In this document: positions 31,200 to 31,206 of the stretch, in pieces
Layout: every line of letters begins with the position of its first letter
How positions within the stretch are numbered: the stretch's first letter is position 1
Assembly (NCBI GenBank): GCA_964369145.1
Contig: CAYJEE010000006.1
Span: 1 to 31,206 of the forward strand
Source of the DNA: UBA910 sp964369145
GTDB lineage: Bacteria > Patescibacteriota > Minisyncoccia > Phycocordibacterales > DATDWN01
Direction: 5' to 3'
Length of the DNA stretch: 31,206 nucleotides
Notes under the pieces: model-generated
What the model was told of the DNA's origin: nothing
Databases searched by the model: none
What the model saw: the letters and a program-made list of their open reading frames with translations, nothing else
Made by a program: the position numbers and the translations under genes

Positions 31200-31206
31200 T
31201 GTTTAT

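Overview
This window looks like a chromosomal segment of a Candidate Phyla Radiation bacterium (Patescibacteria, most likely Parcubacteria-like). That is an inference from gene content and style: single-chain GlyRS, a eukaryote-like IleRS, a ThyX-type thymidylate synthase with two fused halves, a minimal secE-nusG-rplK cluster with no rplA after rplK, very tight gene packing, few Shine-Dalgarno sites, and membrane-anchored Ig-like proteins. No taxonomic marker was searched.

Layout. 1-1.5 kb: AT-rich pair of a COG1373/DUF4143-type ATPase and a small coupled ORF. 1.6-12.7 kb: mostly minus-strand translation and recombination genes (glyQS, an Ig-like surface protein, recO, ileS, argS, glyA). 12.7-15.5 kb: thymidylate cluster, with tmk on the minus strand facing away from thyX and dcd on the plus strand. 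15.6-17.1 kb: secE-nusG-rplK. 17.2-20.6 kb: a SIMPL-domain protein, folD, a PAP2 phosphatase, an unlisted 54-residue CxxC protein and a COG1092-type methyltransferase. 20.6-24.3 kb: YjbQ, a cupredoxin-like protein, an AI-2E-family permease, a membrane protein and a Na/Pi-type transporter. 24.3-27.6 kb: ABC exporter, FMN reductase, HxlR regulator, DoxX. 27.7-29.1 kb: a hygromycin-phosphotransferase-like gene, a structured element and tRNA-His with tandem copies of its 5' end. 29.1-31.2 kb: Nudix hydrolase, M16 protease and a second copy of the structured element.

GlyA and FolD make or interconvert the methylene-tetrahydrofolate that ThyX uses. Dcd and Tmk act before and after ThyX, so one-carbon and dTTP synthesis are well represented.

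Most notable: (1) IleRS carries a complete histidine-phosphatase domain inside its catalytic core. (2) Two ~150-nt elements, at 28691-28840 and 31009-31161, share an ordered set of features. Their ends copy a tRNA 3' end in inverted orientation, CCA included, and each is followed at once by a near-identical intrinsic terminator; they look like a family of tRNA-mimicking RNAs or tRNA-derived mobile elements. (3) The 100-N gap inside ileS is false: a 55-bp overlap on both sides, once collapsed, restores one frame. (4) Many genes have a -10 box 6-8 nt before the ATG, pointing to leaderless mRNAs.
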